From assembly GCA_021464415.1 (NCBI GenBank), contig CM038469.1:64523650-64587649 (forward strand): a stretch of 64,000 bases of DNA. Reading direction: 5' to 3'. The DNA comes from Lonicera japonica (taxonomy: Eukaryota > Streptophyta > Magnoliopsida > Dipsacales > Caprifoliaceae). The translations under genes and the position numbers were made by a program. Positions 20,652 to 34,720 of the stretch are shown here, one piece after another. Below the pieces are notes generated by a model, which had not been told where the DNA came from, made no database searches, and worked only from the letters and a program-made list of their open reading frames with translations. Position 1 is the first letter of the stretch. Each line of letters starts with the position of its first letter.

Positions 20652-23600
20652 TGTCACACCCCGATTTTTGGACCCCGAATACCCAATTAATACACATGTA
20701 CTCGCCCGTCCAACTACCGGGGGTGAAAATTAAAAACAACAATTAACTTAAAACTCATTCTCAAAAAAACTAAAATTTAATCTTAAATCAATATCCTTTA
20801 CAAATGTTTGCGAAACAAACAAAACTTTAATATCCAAACTTTATTTAAAAAGTTCAATTACATAATAAAAACGAAATAGAATTACTCTATTAAAATAGTT
20901 GGCCAGAGTATCTAAACCGGTGTCGTTCCCAAAGTCCAACAAACTATATACACTTTACAAAATAAAGAAAATAAACTTCAAGTAAAACTCCTAGCACGAT
21001 CAACGAAGCACGTGAATATATACCTGCAAAACTGGGCTACGCTCATAAAGAGAACGTACCCAAGAAGCATGGAGACAACTTGGGTCAGTATATAAATACT
21101 GGTATGAGTTGATTCTGTATCACCCAATATGTCCATGATGTAAACACATAATTCATATGTACATATCTTATACAATTAACTCAAATCTCATTACGTGGCA
21201 AGACGAATAGTTCCACATACTTTTCGAGACAAAAAGAGTAGTTTCTCGACAAAGTAGTAGCAAGTAGTTTCTTACCCCGTACACTTACCAAAACTATTAA
21301 TAACATACCATTATAATACGGTAGGCCAAAACCTGCAAAAATATTAGTACGGCCTACCATCCTGCGTTAGAAATGTTAAACTTAAATTACTCGAAAATAA
21401 ATAAGAAAAACACAGCAACATAAATATCCATTTTGTGTTCAAACCATAAAGAATCTCGGAAAACTCAAAGAACGAAAAATATGCAGAATGTCGTTTCCAA
21501 TAAAATCTCGCGAAAACTCGTTAAATTCTACCATTCAATATTCCATAACAGTGTCCAAGATTGCAAATGCAAATTAACATGACGATACAAACTGTCTATT
21601 GTCCAAGCGAAGCATTACATAATTTAAAGTACGTCATCCTGAAAACACAAGACTTGAAACCACTAGACACTTAAGTTAGCGTGTGCACCTTAATTACATG
21701 CCACCTCGCCATACTCTCCCATGGCCTACACAGATCATCTTGCCCTGTGTCTCCCTGTATAACTAGCGGCCACTCCGAACCGGAACCCGCACGGGCATAT
21801 CGTCTAAAGTTCCGACCTTCTTCGGAAGGCTAGTTATACGTTTGCGCGCCAAAACACTCGCCCTTCTGCGAGTAAAATCACAAATAATCCACTCGTCTAT
21901 TCAACAATAGAACGAGTACAACAAACATCACAAGCCACCATATGGCTTACAGTCAAGATCATAAAATTCCATTGGCTTTCACCAAAGTTTTCTTTTCACA
22001 AAAATCATGGGAAATCCACCCAAGTGTTGAATCAAAACCCATATAAAATCGTAACAAGGGAGCAGTGGCGTAATTAAGGAATTTTCCTATGACTTCTCTA
22101 GTCAATTTTAATAAAACCAACTCATAGTCGATACAACTCTAATACTTAATATATAAAGAAACTTTACTATCAACCTCAACAAGAATGTAGATTTGTCCCA
22201 AAAACAAAATCATACTCACACATTTACTAAATATCACTTCTAGAAGCTTAAGATAAATAATTTCACCAATTATGAATTGTTCATAGTATTCCAAACGTCC
22301 ATCAAGTAAACAATTTCACAAACTAAATACAATCATACCACAAATCCTTTTAGAACCTCATAATCCCAATTTTAAAGGCTATTAATAAAATTATTTTAAA
22401 ACATAAGTTATATTGCACAAAAAAAAATAAAGCAAGAGCACAAACAACATCTTAAATCGGCACAATCATCAATTTCACAGAAATTCTAAGGATAAACGAA
22501 CAATATAAAAATTCCAGAAAAATTACACAATATAGACAGCCATGTCTAGTTTCATATGCAATTGGATTCAACTCAAAATCATTTATATTCTAGGAGTTAT
22601 GAATGTTTTGCTAACATGTATACAATCTGTCCAGCATCAGATTTTGCTGCGCACTGTTTTTGTAACTTCAATAACTCTCAACATAAAAATCATATTCGAT
22701 CAATTCCAAAGCCCAGATTCTCCTAACACACGATATTAACTTTCCAAATATTTCCAGAATTTTACAGAAAAGTTTAGTACCCTAACCGAACTCAAAACTA
22801 CAGATGTGTGACAGCAATCTGATCAACATTAAGTATTTTAACACTCTGTTTTTGTAAAATTGATATCTCCCAAATTAAAAATCATATTACTCCAATTCCA
22901 AAGCCACAATACTTGTAACTCATAATATTAGTCCATGTATTTTTCTGAGATTTTAATAAAGACATATAATTGAGGTTTGTCTTTAAGAAACTTATAATCA
23001 ATTGAATAAAAATACAACAAACCACTTTCCCAAAAATTAGGTCAAAAGAAAATCAAAACAATATATACGAATAGAAATCACAAGAGAGGGTGAGAATCAC
23101 TCACTATAAATAGTAAAACCTAAATTGATCAACCAAAAGAAATCTAAAAGAGCCGCCAATATAAATTGACTCAGAACAAATAGGTTATATATATATATAT
23201 GCATGTATCAAAATCCACATAATAAAGGTGAGAAACACTCACTAGATAATCGAAAGGGGAAGAACCAAAAGTATTATGCGCTTACTCGGGCTCTCTCTTG
23301 CGTCTCTTCTTCTTCTCTACAAGCGGCCATATGACAATACGTAGTTTTCTCCTCTCCTTAAGACCTTATTTGTGTTGATAACCTACTTATGCTCATACTA
23401 GGGTTTTCCTCATCTCAATTAGGCCAACTAAAATAACTCTTATAATAAATAAAAGAATACATATAAATTAACCCATTAAATTAACCTAGTGGCCCATCTA
23501 ATTATAATTACTCAAAACCTCAAACTAATTTTCTTTTTCTCTAATTCCCGCAGGTCAAACTCACAGCATGGTTAAGTCAACTTTCAAAAATCATAACTAA

Positions 23601-23913
23601 TTCATTAAAAGTCTAAATGTAGTGAAATTTGTGCTCAAACTGAAGCTCATCAAGTCTAGTTTAAAACAAAATTGGTTTCACACAAAAATTCTCAACATAA
23701 TAAAAGATATGAATTTTCAAAGGAGAACATATCAAAACTTTAAGTTTCAAAACTAATCATATATATTTTAAATTATAATTTTTAACACACTATAATAAAT
23801 TGGCCACAAAATAAATGCACCACAAAATGAATAAGTGAACAAATATTAATTTACAATATATGCATATATTAATTTGGAGTAAATAAGTATTTTAGAAAAT
23901 TCGGGTCGTTACA
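20652..23913. mobile_element. Probable solo LTR of a gypsy-type retrotransposon
   Basis: The segment begins TGTCACACCCCGATTTTTGG and ends TTCGGGTCGTTACA, i.e. TG...CA with related short inverted ends, as in long LTRs of Tekay/Del-type Ty3-gypsy elements. It is 3.26 kb with no gag or pol coding. Imperfect internal repeats, such as the CACTGTTTTTGTAA contexts near 22650 and 22840, are also usual in such LTRs. The 5-bp flanks (GAAAC and AAGAT) do not match, so it is either old or not a simple solo LTR. It lies just upstream of the CCT6 exon remnant on that gene's strand. Confidence 0.5.
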
Positions 23914-25375
23914 AAGATGGTGCAGCCTGAGGAAGAAGGGGAAGAACAAGAACACGAGGAAGAAGAGAAGGAGGAGGCTAAAATAGGTATTTTAAGTGGT
24001 TAATTTTCAGATTTCAGTTTAATTTGCCACTTAAAACTTTTGATGAATTTTTTCAGTTTTAAGTGATAAAAGTTAAATTTTTAGATTTAAGTTTTGCCAA
24101 ACAAACAACTTCTAAACCACTAAAATCTGAAAACTTTAAGTTTTCAGAAAGTTTTCAGATTTCAGTGGCCAAAACAAATCCCCCTAACTCTTTATGCCAT
24201 ACACCCTTCGCTTTTTTAAATTTTATCAAAAACACACTGTCTCATCATCTCACCGCCCTCTGGATTAAGAATCATAATTAAAGTAATATTCTCTCGTTAT
24301 TGGAAAAGTATATTTACTTCTACTCTCTTGATATTGAGCATCTGCAACTTCGGCGATTACTTAGTTACAACCCAATTTTTTAGATATATTCTCAGAGTAA
24401 CTTTGGTAATATTCTCATGTTATTGGGAGAGTGCATTCATTGGTATTCGGTCGACATTGAGCATATTAAACTTTAGCAATAAGATTTTTATCAGAAGCAG
24501 CACATACTTGGCCAATGTGGGCTGAGTGATGTATATATATCACTCGGCTAATGTGAGGAGAGTAATTGACGGGTTTAAAACCCACAACTTTGTTTTAACT
24601 TCTTTTTTTAACAAACTTTTTTATTATGATTTTACAACATTCATTAAATAAAGGTTAAAATCTACAAAGATAAGGTAACAATGAAACAACTATACATTTT
24701 TTGAATATATATATATATATGTGTGTGTGTGTGTATGTATGTATATATGTATGTTTTGAATAAGAAGAATAAGAAGAATGAGGATGATGGGGAGGAAGAA
24801 GAAAAAGAATACTTATAAAATTTTAGATAAGAGTATTTAGATAGAGGCTGAATTTTAGCTTATATGCAGAATCCTCGATTGCTTGAATTTGGGTTCGAAT
24901 TCGTTCACTTTTACAACAAGAAGAGGAGGAACAGAATAAAAAGGTGGTGACTGCCCAATTTTTTAGATATACTCTCTTATCATTGAGAGAGTAAATGTGA
25001 TAATACTCTTCTGTTATTAGGAAATTATATTCATTGTTACTCTCTCGACATTGAGCATCTGAAACTTAAACAAATATGTGGTGTTTTTTTAAAAGAGATC
25101 TGTGTGTGTATATATACGCATTTTTTTGTTTGTTTTTTGTTTTTTTCTTTCATTTATAAATATATATATGTATGTGTGTGTATGTATTGTATGTATTTTT
25201 GAATATATGAATATATGAATATGTGTGTGTATGTATATATGTATGTTTTGAAAAAGAATAAAAAGAAGAATAAATAATAATAAGAGGAAAAAGAATGAGG
25301 AGTGGGAGAAGAATAAGAGGATAGGATGAGATGAGGAAGAGGATAAGAAAAGTGTGGTGAGGGGGTGTATATGAT
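23914..25375. repeat. Repeat-derived spacer
   Basis: The 24010-24180 stretch (TTTTCAG-rich, ending CAAAACAAATCCCCC) mirrors the TGAAAATTAAAA edge near 20048-20100 and may be the other end of the element carrying the CCT6 exon. Two related blocks follow (about 24340-24480 and 24950-25070) that share CCCAATTTTTTAGATATA and CGACATTGAGCAT. GTATGTATATATGTATGTTT near 24735 recurs near 25229. No gene. Confidence 0.45.
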
Positions 25376-26566
25376 TAGGGGTGGCTTCGGTCGATATACC
25401 GAATCAATAATAAGTCGCTGACGACTGAACCAAATGAAGTCGGTATAAGGAAAATATAACCGGTTTCGCTCCGAAAATGTTGGTATAACCGATTGAAATC
25501 GGTTGTGCGGGTCGGTGGAACCGACTGAACAGAAAACTTGTAGTCTGATTAACTGATTCATAAACCAAAAAATAGTCACATACTCACCTCTTTCACAAAC
25601 AAACTATCCAAATTTAAAAGAAAAATTAATCATCCAAAGTCCAAACTCATGCAAACAAAAATTAATTTAAAGGAAAAAGAAATAAAGAAAATTAAAATAA
25701 AGGGAACTAAGAATTCAAATAGTGCACTGTTTTTTCATAACCAGTCACCTACTCACCTTTTTCATAACCAACAGTGTACTATTTGTCTATAAAATTAAAA
25801 CAAACCAAGAGTCCAAACATATCACAAAAGCACACTACACACCAAGTTCGAAAATGTAAACTTAAAAAAAAAATTATAATCTGGAATTTCGAAATCTGAG
25901 CTAAATCGATGTATATTGAATGCATACAGACCATTGTTAAGGGTACAATTTATTTCTAGGCTAGCTATTTCAAAGATACATATTTATAGTTCTATATATA
26001 TATATACATACACTAATACACGTATATAAAGAGAGAGAGAGGATATATCGATTTTAATTTTAAAACTTACTTGTAAAGTGGCGAAGACGATTAGGGAAGA
26101 ATAATAGACCAGTGGTACGTTGGAGAAGATGATTGGAAAAGAAGAATGGTAAGCTACGGGCAAACGGCGAGCCGGCGGCGCATTGGTGTAGAGAAAACGA
26201 TTTACGATTAGGGCTTTTCTTTTTTGTTTTCTTTTGATTTGTAAATGAGTAAATGAGATTAATGAGTAAATTAGTGAAATCATTTACTGCAGTGGTGCGT
26301 GTGGCCCATGTGAGACAGTGATAGAGCTTTGGACTTTGGTTATGAAATTAATAAATATATATAGTTATACAAATAATAAATTAATTATTAATAGTCGGCC
26401 AGTTCAGTTTAATACCGAAATCATTAAACTAAAACCGACTTCAACACCGAATGTAGTCAGTTCGGTGGGTTCTATAATCGATACTCGAATTTTCGGTACA
26501 ATGAGCTTCTCGGATCGGTCAGTAAGTCGGTCGATTCTGAATTTTCGGTAATTTATGCCACCCCTA
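25376..26566. mobile_element. Non-autonomous hAT element with 8-bp TSD
   Basis: TAGGGGTGGC stands at the left end, and its exact complement GCCACCCCTA ends the element. TATATGAT flanks both sides (25368-25375 and 26567-26574). An 8-bp target duplication and TAGGG-type termini are diagnostic of hAT elements. Subterminal regions at both ends carry CGGT/ACCG-rich repeats (ACCGATTGAAATCGG, CGGTCGATTC). The 1.19 kb interior has no transposase frame. Short ORFs across it are not real genes. Confidence 0.88.
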
Positions 26567-26579
26567 TATATGATTAATG

Positions 26580-28750
26580 GTTAATTATTAAGTTAATTAA
26601 TAATTAATCTTTGGTAAAATGAGAGGGGTGTAGGAATAAGGTTTAGTATAATATTAATAAATTTTTTAGATGGCTTTGTGACAAAAAATGGGGGTCCATT
26701 TATCAATCCCCCATTCCTTTTTTATTAATTACTAACACCCTTGTATCTTACACTTTTTTATTTTGAATTTTTTGTCACAAATTACTAACTCCTCCCATAT
26801 TCCTTCAAAATATACACATATATATAAATAAAAGCAAATAAAAAATGCACACATATATATATATATTTCTTTTAAAAAAATAAACGAAAAAATACATAGC
26901 AATAAGTATGTTGGTTCACTCAATTTATGTCAACCAAATTGCAGGCCTTCATACTCGATAACAAACAAGTGAGTAGGGTTGTAGAAAATCGTCTAATTGT
27001 CACTTTTTTTACATTAAACGAGTGTTGTTAATATATTCGCTTGATATCAAGCAAGTAATTGTTAACATACTCATTTAATATCAAATGAGTGAAAGCAAGT
27101 GACTGTTAAACAATTTTTCACAACTTTAATCGTTTGTTCATTATCGAGTGTGGAGTATTGCAACTTAGTTAACATGAACTGAGTGAACCAACAAATATGT
27201 GAATATAGATTTTCTTTGATTATTTTTTTAGAATACATGTATATGTGTGTGTGCGCACATTTTTTTGTTTGTTTTTTTGTTTGTTTATTTGGTTTTCAAA
27301 TCTCTATAAGTGCTTGTATGTATATTTTGAAGAAGAAAAATAAGCGGAGAAAGAGGAGGAAAAAGGTAGTGAAAATGGTGGAATAGTTTTATTATGATTA
27401 AAAATTAATTAATTAATAAGTTAGTAAAGAGGTGAAGATGTGAAGAGTAAGGTGGTAAAGATAAAATTTGATTTATTTAATCCAAAAATATTTAAAGAGT
27501 GTTAGTGACAAAAAAGAGAGGTGCAAATATCAACCCCTCCCCCTCCCTATTTAAGGGTTGAATTCAATTCATAACTTTGAAAAAAAAAACTGTAATCAAC
27601 TTATAAGCTTTGTTAAAAAAATCCAATTCATAAGCTAAGTGTAAACAACTTTGGACATCTCAGTGTTCAAGCACAGTAGTTCACTAATCGGTTTTTAACT
27701 TATTTATCACCGATTAAGACACGTTAATTATATATATGTATTACACAAGATAATATTAAAGCAAGATAAAATATCTTATAAGTTGCTTTAATTAAGGGGG
27801 TGCTATTTAGATTTTCAAATGTGTCACAAATATCTCCTATATAATTTAACTAAAAACACATCTCAACACCCCTATTTATCACAAACACCTCCCTCCATGG
27901 CATGATATTAGGCAAGGGCATGCTTAGCAACACACTCTCGTTATTTGGGCTTTAGTTTATGTGCATACACCCACTTCTTATTCGGCGGACCTTATTTGAA
28001 AAAACAATTTAGTACACTTTAGCACTCCATTACTTTATTCAGACAAAATCGTCCTACAAATCATTATAATGACCTAAACTAGCCTTTTTTAAACTCTTAT
28101 TGTCGCTTTGCTCACGCAAAGTAAAAAACCAAAAATTACTATATGTTATAAATTAAATGTCCACTAGCATTATTCGTAGAGTCGTTTTTGCTTTAATTAC
28201 TAATTCTTAAATGCTTATATGCTTATATATTATATCACATTTATACGTAATGTGTTACACGTATATATTTAATTTAAAGAGTAATATTAAATAAAAAAAT
28301 AAATAAGATCTAATGATTAAGATTTCTATGCGTAACAAATTTTTTTAAACAAAGATAGCAGGAATAAAATAAGAATTATAAAAATTTAACACATGCGGTT
28401 AAATTGAGACTTACTTTTATAATTTATATTATAAAACACTAAGTTTGACTCCAAAAGTCTATTGATCCAATGGTTTAAAATATACATGTTCTGATATGCA
28501 TTGGTTTTACACTTTTAGATTAGTTTTATACACATGCACATTAAGATGTCACATCACACTCACACCAAGAATATACACACATTTACATATCTTTATTTTT
28601 CTCTCACCTAGCTAAGTACACATTTATACACTCAACCTCATATTTTCACCCTCTCCCACGTGTGACCATATAAACTTTTAACTTTTTAATCTCTTTACCT
28701 TTCTCTCATCTCTCTACCTTTAACTACTCCTCCCATCTTTCTCTACCCCT
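26580..28750. repeat. Spacer containing a degenerate inverted-repeat element
   Basis: About 26690-26750 (GGGGGTCCATTTATC, then AATTACTAACACCC) is loosely complementary to about 27496-27545 (GAGTGTTAGTGACAAAAAAG ending CCCCTCCCCCTCC). This suggests an old element of about 850 bp related to the hAT-like GGGTGG...CACTCCC group at 35203 and 51239. No target duplication is seen. The rest, to 28750, is AT-rich without genes. Confidence 0.35.
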
Positions 28751-28753
28751 TTT

Positions 28754-29170
28754 TTATGAGTTTCCAAGAGATTCCCCCAACGCCCCCCCATTTCGCTTTG
28801 GGTGGTGTTCACCGCCTATATCGTTCATTCTCGTGGTGACGCCTCTGTCCCACCCTCTACAAGTTATAGTGCCTATTGTACCATTACATCTTCTATTTAA
28901 ATCTTGGCCCTCTATAGCCTTTGTTTCCAACACCAAAAAAGGTAAGCTTTTGCTTTCTCTACCTCCTCTCTTTTTTGTAAGACTGTATGTTTTTATTTGT
29001 GGGTTCTTTTTTTTTAAGATTGTATGTTTTTATTTGTGGATTCATCAAGTGACGCCTACGTCTCTCACTCCGCCGATGACGCCTCTGTCGCACCCTCGAC
29101 TGGTTACGCCTCCGTCCCGCCTCCACAGCCTCTGTTTCAGGCACCAAAAAAGGTAAGCTCTTTGGGTTAG
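28754..29170 (+). pseudogene. Tandemly duplicated exon-like fragment, unidentified
   Basis: Two related segments end in the same exon/donor context: one near 28905-28948 and one near 29115-29157, both reading CACCAAAAAAGGTAAGCT. The second has an open frame SSDAYVSHSADDASVAPSTG, then YASVPPPQPLFQAPKK, before the GTAAGC donor. The first shares GACGCCTCTGTCCCACCCTC but meets a stop. A KIVCFYLW-type spacer with GTATGTTTTTATTTGTGG is also duplicated between them. It looks like a duplicated exon of a Ser/Pro-rich protein, now dead. I do not recognise the family. Confidence 0.4.
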
Positions 29171-32100
29171 GTTTTGAATATAAGTTAGACTTGGCATGGG
29201 TTTTGATTTTTTTTGAAATTTTATACTCATTGCCGGAGAATTGGAGGTGGAGAATTGAAGTGAGAGATGGAAAATATGTGGGTTAATGGTTTAATATAAG
29301 TTAGACAAGTTAAGTGATTCAAGTACCTTTTTTTCAAAGGCGAGTTGAATGATTGAAGATTTTTAATGGGTTGTCCAGGGTCCAGGAGCATAAATCTATA
29401 ACTTTGTTTTTTCAGAAGGCAATGTGAAATAATTAATTGACTGGTATATCTATTGCATCATACATAGGAAAGCAATGTGAACAAATGTAATAGTATTTGA
29501 GTCATTTTTTTTGAAATGGGTTTAATATATGATCATCATAAAAATAAAAATAAAACAGCCTTTAGAATATTATACCACACTACAATAAAATAATATACAT
29601 AAAATTTGAAAATGTCAAAATGGTGGTGCTAAGTAAGTAAAAGTACACAACTACCAAATTTTAAAAATACAAACATCAAAAGTAAATGGTATGCAAATTA
29701 AAATGGGAAAAAAAAATATTTTACATGAGGTACAGACCATATTTTCTATTTTTGTTGAATGTCTGAATGACCAATTGACCATAATACAAAGCATTCCACT
29801 TCAAAGAGTAATTTTTTTTCCTTTTATAAAATTAACCTTATAATACTAAAAGGATACGAGCTAAACCCGATAATTTGAAAACTTACAAAAAAATTTCGTA
29901 AGAGTTGGCTAATGATTGATAATCGAAGCTTCTGTTTGATTAAGCTTTTATTTTATCTCTTAGAATATTTTTACAAGTTGACCTTCATGTTTATTACAAT
30001 CAAATATGAAAATGAAATTTATTGTTTGCTTTTATAGAGAGAAAGTTATAATTTTAGATTCTACTAGAGCAATTAGTATTTACTTATTAAAAATTATTTC
30101 GACTTAAATATGAAAATGAAATTTACCGTTTGCTTTTATAGAGAGAAAGTTATAATTTTGGATTCTAATCGAGCAATTAGTATTTACTAATAAAAAAATG
30201 GTATTTACTTAGTATCTCTTAAATTAATTATAATTTCTATTCAATGAGTTCCTTTTAAGGCCTACTTTTCGATAAAAGTTAGTATCTCTTAAAAATAATT
30301 TTATTTTTCTTATAAAATGTGAAACTTAAAAAAAGAATGTCTAGGGAGTATTATTTTGTATTTTATTCATGGTGCCTATTTAAACTCTTTCGTTAAACCA
30401 TGATAAGGCATAGTATACAATACTTTAATGCAACAATTATTTTTAAGAAAAATATATTCTTATTTTCATAAAGATGAATGTTACTTTTAAGTCTTCTTGC
30501 AACCTATTTTTTTGTTCTCATCAAAACTTACATTCAAAAACGAGTGGCCCCTACATAATTCTTACAAAGCCCACACCAAAGTTAATTCTTCGGTGTATTT
30601 TATTGTTATCGATTTCGAATTAATAATGCACATGTATAGAAAATTATTGTTATTATCAATTTCGAATTAATAACACACATCTATAGAAAATATGTGAATA
30701 AAGGTGATGCATGGATGTTGATTAAAGAACTGAAAAGGCCTGCCTTAGTCATTTAGAATAAAGGTCGAGTAGTGAGTTATTGCCCATTTCTCTCATGATA
30801 GTTATATTCTAAGTAAAAAAATTATCTCATAATCATTTTAAAATTTAATATTTTTAACTAATGAGAAATAGCATTATAATTCTTATAAACCCTACATCGT
30901 ACCAATTAATTATGAAGCTTCAGTACAAAATTGCGTAAAGAGAAATATCATTATTATCAGGTTGTGAAAAATTTTATTTTAAAATAGATTTCATCCCGTG
31001 TTACTCTTGACATCTTATTAATCATGGGTATGCTTTTTACCATATAATTCTAGAATAAAAACATGTATCGGCTAAACTAATATCGACAGTTTGTAGTCTT
31101 TTTTACCTACTCAACGTTTTTAATTTTTTTTACAATTCACAAGGTTAATTACATTCTAATACTAATGAGAGATGCCAATTGTGAGCTTTTACGCATTTTT
31201 TATTACTAGATTTATCCTATATAATCTCAATTTGTATAAATTCACGTTTGTATAATTGACTGTGTTTATCTCAATTTAAGTTAATTGTCTTTGTAAAAAT
31301 TTATTATCTTTCTATTAAAATTTTGTTTATAGAATTTCAATTTGTACGAATTTATGGACTTTCTATTGTATACTAAGCTAATAAATGTAAATATTATATT
31401 ACTTTTTTTTATACCCACCCCTAAATTTTATTAATAAGTTAGTCATACAAAACAACTGTAGTTATAATTATACAACACCAGTACACTGCTACTCACCACT
31501 TTTTACATCTTAAATTTGGCATTCACATTCTATTTGATGCTTGATCTATCTTAAAAATATTGTACTAATTCTTTAAACAATAAATATTGTACTAATAGAA
31601 TAAATTTTTATATATGTGTTGTAGATTTTCATACGCTCTGGTGCACGATGGCCAGGCAATGTAGACATAGAGTCATCAACATTTTGTAGGCTAATGCTAA
31701 GGATGCTTAAGGAGAAGAATGGTAGCTGCTGATTGATGATTCAACAACTTTTTTGTATATGATTTTGGATATGCATTTTTTTTAAATGCTTTTATATTAA
31801 AAAAATATTATGTTAGTTTTTTTGTATATTGCAGTTACATATCCAGGCAACCTTTTTGTATATTATGGTAACATATTCAAGCAATCTAGGGTCACATATT
31901 TTCAAGCATGCAGACATTTTAATTTTTTTTTAGATGATGTCACGTACCATAATATCATTTCCTTAGTTTCTTTATTTTTTTAATTATTTTTAGATAAGTT
32001 TTATTTTATTCAATTAACACTTATTATTAGTTTTATCGAGCCTGACGGTACGAGTATACCCTAGTATAAAATAATTTATAATGATATGATAATTCCTGGA

Positions 32101-34720
32101 TAATAATATTAGTAGTTTAATAATTTTTATGTAATGCTAATATTATTATTTTAATTACAAATGTATTTTTGAGCACTCGTTTAATTTACGATAGTGGGAG
32201 GAGTGTGTCTTTGTGAGCTACTCAAATTTATTAATTAGTGGCAGTTTGGATTTATTAATTAGGTTTAGATTATCTCCAGAGCCAACTCCAACTTTTTAAT
32301 CATCCTCCCTGTGTTAGCTACTCAAATTTAATAGCTGGCCCGTCCCACTTGCCGTAATTAATTAACAAACTAACTAAATCGGTAATTATTAGCTTCTGAT
32401 TTCATCAAGCCATTTTTTACTCTTTATTTATTACCAGAAAAAATTAACTGTAGGTATTAGTACATACCAAATAGTTCAAAATTTGATTTCCGACCCTGGG
32501 CTTGAGAATATTTATTTTTCCAAAAAAGAAAAGGTATGAAATTCATCACAAAATTAATCTTTGGTATTGTAATTGTAAGGAAATCCATTAGACTTTTAAA
32601 TGAAAATTACACTACAATCTAAACAATAATCTTATAATTCCATAGAATTATAATTATAATAAATTTCAAAGGGTCATTTGAATTTTAGAGTCTATAATTT
32701 TATTGAAGATGGGTAAGTGATCCACATTTTTCAAATAATGGAATTATTATACCAAGTAATTAATTCCCTTTTTCTAAAAATGAATGACCAGCATAATAAC
32801 ACAATTGTTTGGTGTCCAATAGATATAAGTGAAATGAATCTCTCTCTAACATAAAAGAGTGCCGACAATCATCAATCATCATCCAGAAATTAAGTTCTGA
32901 ACACTCACTCGAACTAGAACCGAAGATGCCAACTTTGATTAACAAATTAAGTCCTAAGAAGAAGAAGAAAATGAGTAGGTTTTGGCCTCGTAACGGCATA
33001 TTACACATTTCCTTTTAAAGGATCCATTGTCAATTGTGATGCTCAATTTAATAAATAATAAATATCCATTGTAATTTAATAATTAAAAACTAAAATAAAA
33101 GATTACGGTAAAGTTTTTTTTTGATTAATCATTCATATCAACGGTAATTATATGGAGGCAAACATATAATTTTGTCTCCCTAGCTATACTATGAACTACA
33201 TAATTCGCTAACTAAAGAGATGAATAAGCGAGCTTTACTTCACGTCACCCTCATATGAGTCTCCCAATCGAGTCGAGAGAGCAGCTTTAGCTTCCTTCTA
33301 AGTCACCAACCGCACGAACCGCCATATCATATGCATCATCATCAACAGCCACCCACATATGAGGTGGACATATCACCATGCAACCACCCACAAAGGGTAA
33401 ACAAACCACTTTACTAAGTTCGAATATCACGTCAATGGATTTTGAAACTGTGACCTTTCTAATACAAGTATTTTTATTTAAAAATATAAACTGTCAAAAG
33501 TTTGAGTATTCACATAGAGCATTCAAATCGAGTTCAACTCCTCACGTCCCTCTACTTGAACCACTACCTGGATTAATGCATTACTTTTTATTTATTAAAA
33601 ATGGTCGTTCGGTGATAAGTCTTTAATATGTATTTAGACGAGGAGGCATGATACAAATATTTTCAACCAAAATTACATTGTTATGGACAAAAATGCCAAT
33701 TTAGTATTACTTTCAATTTTCAAAATTTGAACTTCAATAAGGTAACATTTATTACACCTTTATTTTTTATTTTATTTTTTTAAACTTACCTATAATATTA
33801 CATACAAATCTTTTTGAAAATGCTTGCAAATTTACAACGAAAACATGTAGAAATACAAATTAGGAAGCAATTGAGTATTGACTACTATATTTTTCACATA
33901 TTCATATTTTTGTAGCTAAACTTGTAATTTTTTCAGCAATCATATTTTTGACGTTAGACTTGATGCAGTGAACTTTTAAATTTTGACATAAATTTTCTTC
34001 TTTTTTTTTTTTTTTGCAACTTTGCAAATTTTTTCCAAAAAATATTCTTGCAAATCTGTGGTGAAACTTTTAAATTTCACTTCAAATTTTACAATAAAAC
34101 TTGTAAATTTAATTTTAAGTTTGCAGTAAAACTTATAAATTTCAATTAAAGTTTTGTAACCATATTTGAAAATAAATAAATCATATTTTGTAGTGAAATT
34201 TGTTACTTCTCAATGAATCTAATAAATATAAAAGTAAATGTTATTAGGAAACAAGTCATTGTATGAAACAACTTGCATGTGCAATATATATACATATGAT
34301 ACATATATTGACATGGGTATAAATGTCAATTCTCATGCAATTAATTTTACTTTTGCCTTTGTTATTAATTATGGTGATAAGACATGTTCTTATCGTAATA
34401 AATATATAATGTTATTGTAATAATAATAGGCACATTAATTTTTTTAAATATTTATTTTGTATTATTGGTAAATAATTAAAGATGGCAAAATGGTCCAATC
34501 CAACCTTACTGAGATGGCAAAATAATTTAACCATATCATAAGAAGAATATTCGAGTTTTTCAATTGAAAACTACTTCAATATAGTTGGGTAGATCGAATA
34601 TATCTTTTAGTATTTCGAATTTGATTTTAGCAAATATTCCTGCTCTCAGGTTATATCGATTGTTATCTCTATCTATAATAACTCGTTTATATGAATTGTA
34701 TGTTGTTTAGATAGTATGGT
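29171..34720. other. Long gene-free AT-rich region with small tandem duplications
   Basis: A unit of about 104 bp is repeated in tandem at 30002-30105 and 30106-30200 (it contains GCTTTTATAGAGAGAAAGTT). A unit of about 50 bp containing ATTTCGAATTAATAA is repeated at about 30605-30695. The frame at 32760-33008 and others have no recognisable content. At 33250-33400 a less AT-rich patch (CCACCCACATATGAGG) shows no codable domain. I see no transposase, RNA gene or promoter that I can defend. Confidence 0.45.

Noticed and set aside
25154..26283. Minus-strand frames rich in Tyr, Ile, Ser and Pro
   Set aside because: Produced by GTAT/TATA repeats and by the non-coding interior of the hAT element; no transposase motifs.
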